A DNA stretch of 64,000 nucleotides, from assembly GCA_026393075.1 (NCBI GenBank), contig JAPLAW010000008.1:1-64000 (forward strand), written 5' to 3'. The translations under genes and the position numbers were made by a program. A model generated the notes under the pieces. It did no database searches. It was not told the origin of the DNA and saw only the letters and a list, made by a program, of their open reading frames with translations. Below, piece after piece: positions 63,084 to 64,000 of the stretch; position 1 is the stretch's first letter; each line of letters starts with the position of its first letter. Origin of the DNA: Actinomycetota bacterium. GTDB taxonomy: Bacteria > Actinomycetota > Actinomycetes > Nanopelagicales > Nanopelagicaceae.

Positions 63084-63989
63084 TTAGCCCTTTACGCCAG
63101 TGAGGGTAACGCCTTCGATGAAGACTTTCTGGCTGAAAAAGAAGATCACGATAACGGGGGCCATAAATAGGGCAGATGCCGTCATCATCATGTTCGTCTG
63201 CACGTGGTGGAGCCCCTGGAACGCATTTAGCCCGATACCTAGAGTCCAAAGGTTTTCATTTTCCACGATGTAGAGCAGCGGTCCGAAGAAGTCATTCCAG
63301 GAACCAAGGAATGCGAAGAGTGCGATAGCTGCAATTGCTGGCTTTGCTAGTGGCACCACAATGCGCATCATTAATTTAAACTCACTGCAGCCATCAATTC
63401 GAGCTGCATCTGAAATTTCATCAGGGATACTGGTAAAGAATTGCCTCAATAGGAAAATAGAGAATGCACTTGAGAAGAAGCTAGGAACAATCAGTGGCAG
63501 GAATGAAGGAATCCAGTGCAGCTTTGAGAAAATAATATAAACCGGAATCATAGTTACTTGACCTGGCAACATCATGGTGCCCAAAATAATCACGAATGTT
63601 GTGTTGCGACCTTTCCATTGCAAACGTGAGAGAACATAAGCAGGTGGAACGCTGGAAACTACAGTTCCGATGGTTCCCATTAATGAAACAAAAAGGGTAT
63701 TTAGCGTCCACTTTAGAAATGGCACCGCAGTAAATACTTCAACATAGTTGTGCCACATAAATGGTGATGGCCAAATCGAGCGAGTTTCAGCTTGCCCCTT
63801 GTTCATCAGCGAAATAACAATTACTAGGTAGAGCGGCATTATGAAAATGGTAGATAAGAAGATCAGCAGCGTATGGTTGCTAACCATTTCGAGGAAGTCA
63901 TGCCACCTCTTTTTGCGACGGGCAACTTTAGAATGATGTTCAATTTCGATGATTTTCTCATCGGAAAGATGACTAAGTACATTGCTCAT
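63084..63989 (-). CDS. Carbohydrate ABC transporter permease (MalG-like)
   Basis: DAARIDGCSEFKLMMRIVVPLAKPAIAAIALFAFLGSWNDFFGPLLYI (EAA loop). Confidence 0.95.
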   Translation of the reverse strand: MSNVLSHLSDEKIIEIEHHSKVARRKKRWHDFLEMVSNHTLLIFLSTIFIMPLYLVIVISLMNKGQAETRSIWPSPFMWHNYVEVFTAVPFLKWTLNTLFVSLMGTIGTVVSSVPPAYVLSRLQWKGRNTTFVIILGTMMLPGQVTMIPVYIIFSKLHWIPSFLPLIVPSFFSSAFSIFLLRQFFTSIPDEISDAARIDGCSEFKLMMRIVVPLAKPAIAAIALFAFLGSWNDFFGPLLYIVENENLWTLGIGLNAFQGLHHVQTNMMMTASALFMAPVIVIFFFSQKVFIEGVTLTGVKG

Positions 63990-64000
63990 TTGAATAGTGA

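Noticed and set aside
63076-63249. N-terminal 58 residues of the annotated ROK ORF
   Set aside because: Overlaps the permease gene end; internal start MKMSAVGV with GGAGA-type RBS fits better.

Overview
The window is a gene-dense (little intergenic space), moderate-GC actinobacterial chromosome segment. A partial actinorhodopsin/proteorhodopsin-like gene at the left edge, streamlined operons and H1-like Lys/Ala-rich proteins suggest a planktonic freshwater actinobacterium of the Nanopelagicales/acI type; this lineage call is an inference. Gene order resembles several actinobacterial core blocks: mec-cysO-cysM-murI-rph-rdgB; argS-lysA-hom-thrC-thrB-rho-rpmE-prfA-prmC-sua5-like-glyA-wecA-like-atpBEFHAGDC-murA; a CnoX-like gene near glgB-glgE; and aceE-DUF3052-ahpE. 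There are also a xylose module, a GH84/ROK/ABC sugar module and two tRNAs (Leu-UAG, Val-UAC). No CRISPR array, rRNA, transposase or prophage was seen. The best candidates for something new are: (1) a GC-rich rhodopsin leader with mutually exclusive stems, one covering the Shine-Dalgarno, plus an in-frame 19-codon uORF whose stop codon abuts the rhodopsin ATG; (2) two nearby proteins with histone-H1-like tails, one on a predicted membrane-anchored FN3 protein and one on a DivIVA-like coiled coil, as a possible chromosome-tethering system; (3) a recurrent TANNNT-N5-7-start arrangement without Shine-Dalgarno, including two very compact divergent promoters, suggesting widespread leaderless transcription; (4) active-site departures in otherwise standard genes: MurA Cys to Asp, truncated AtpC, degenerate Sua5/TsaC, CxxC-less CnoX, and ROK without its Cys motif. 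All calls come from reading the sequence and the supplied ORF track; no database search was run.
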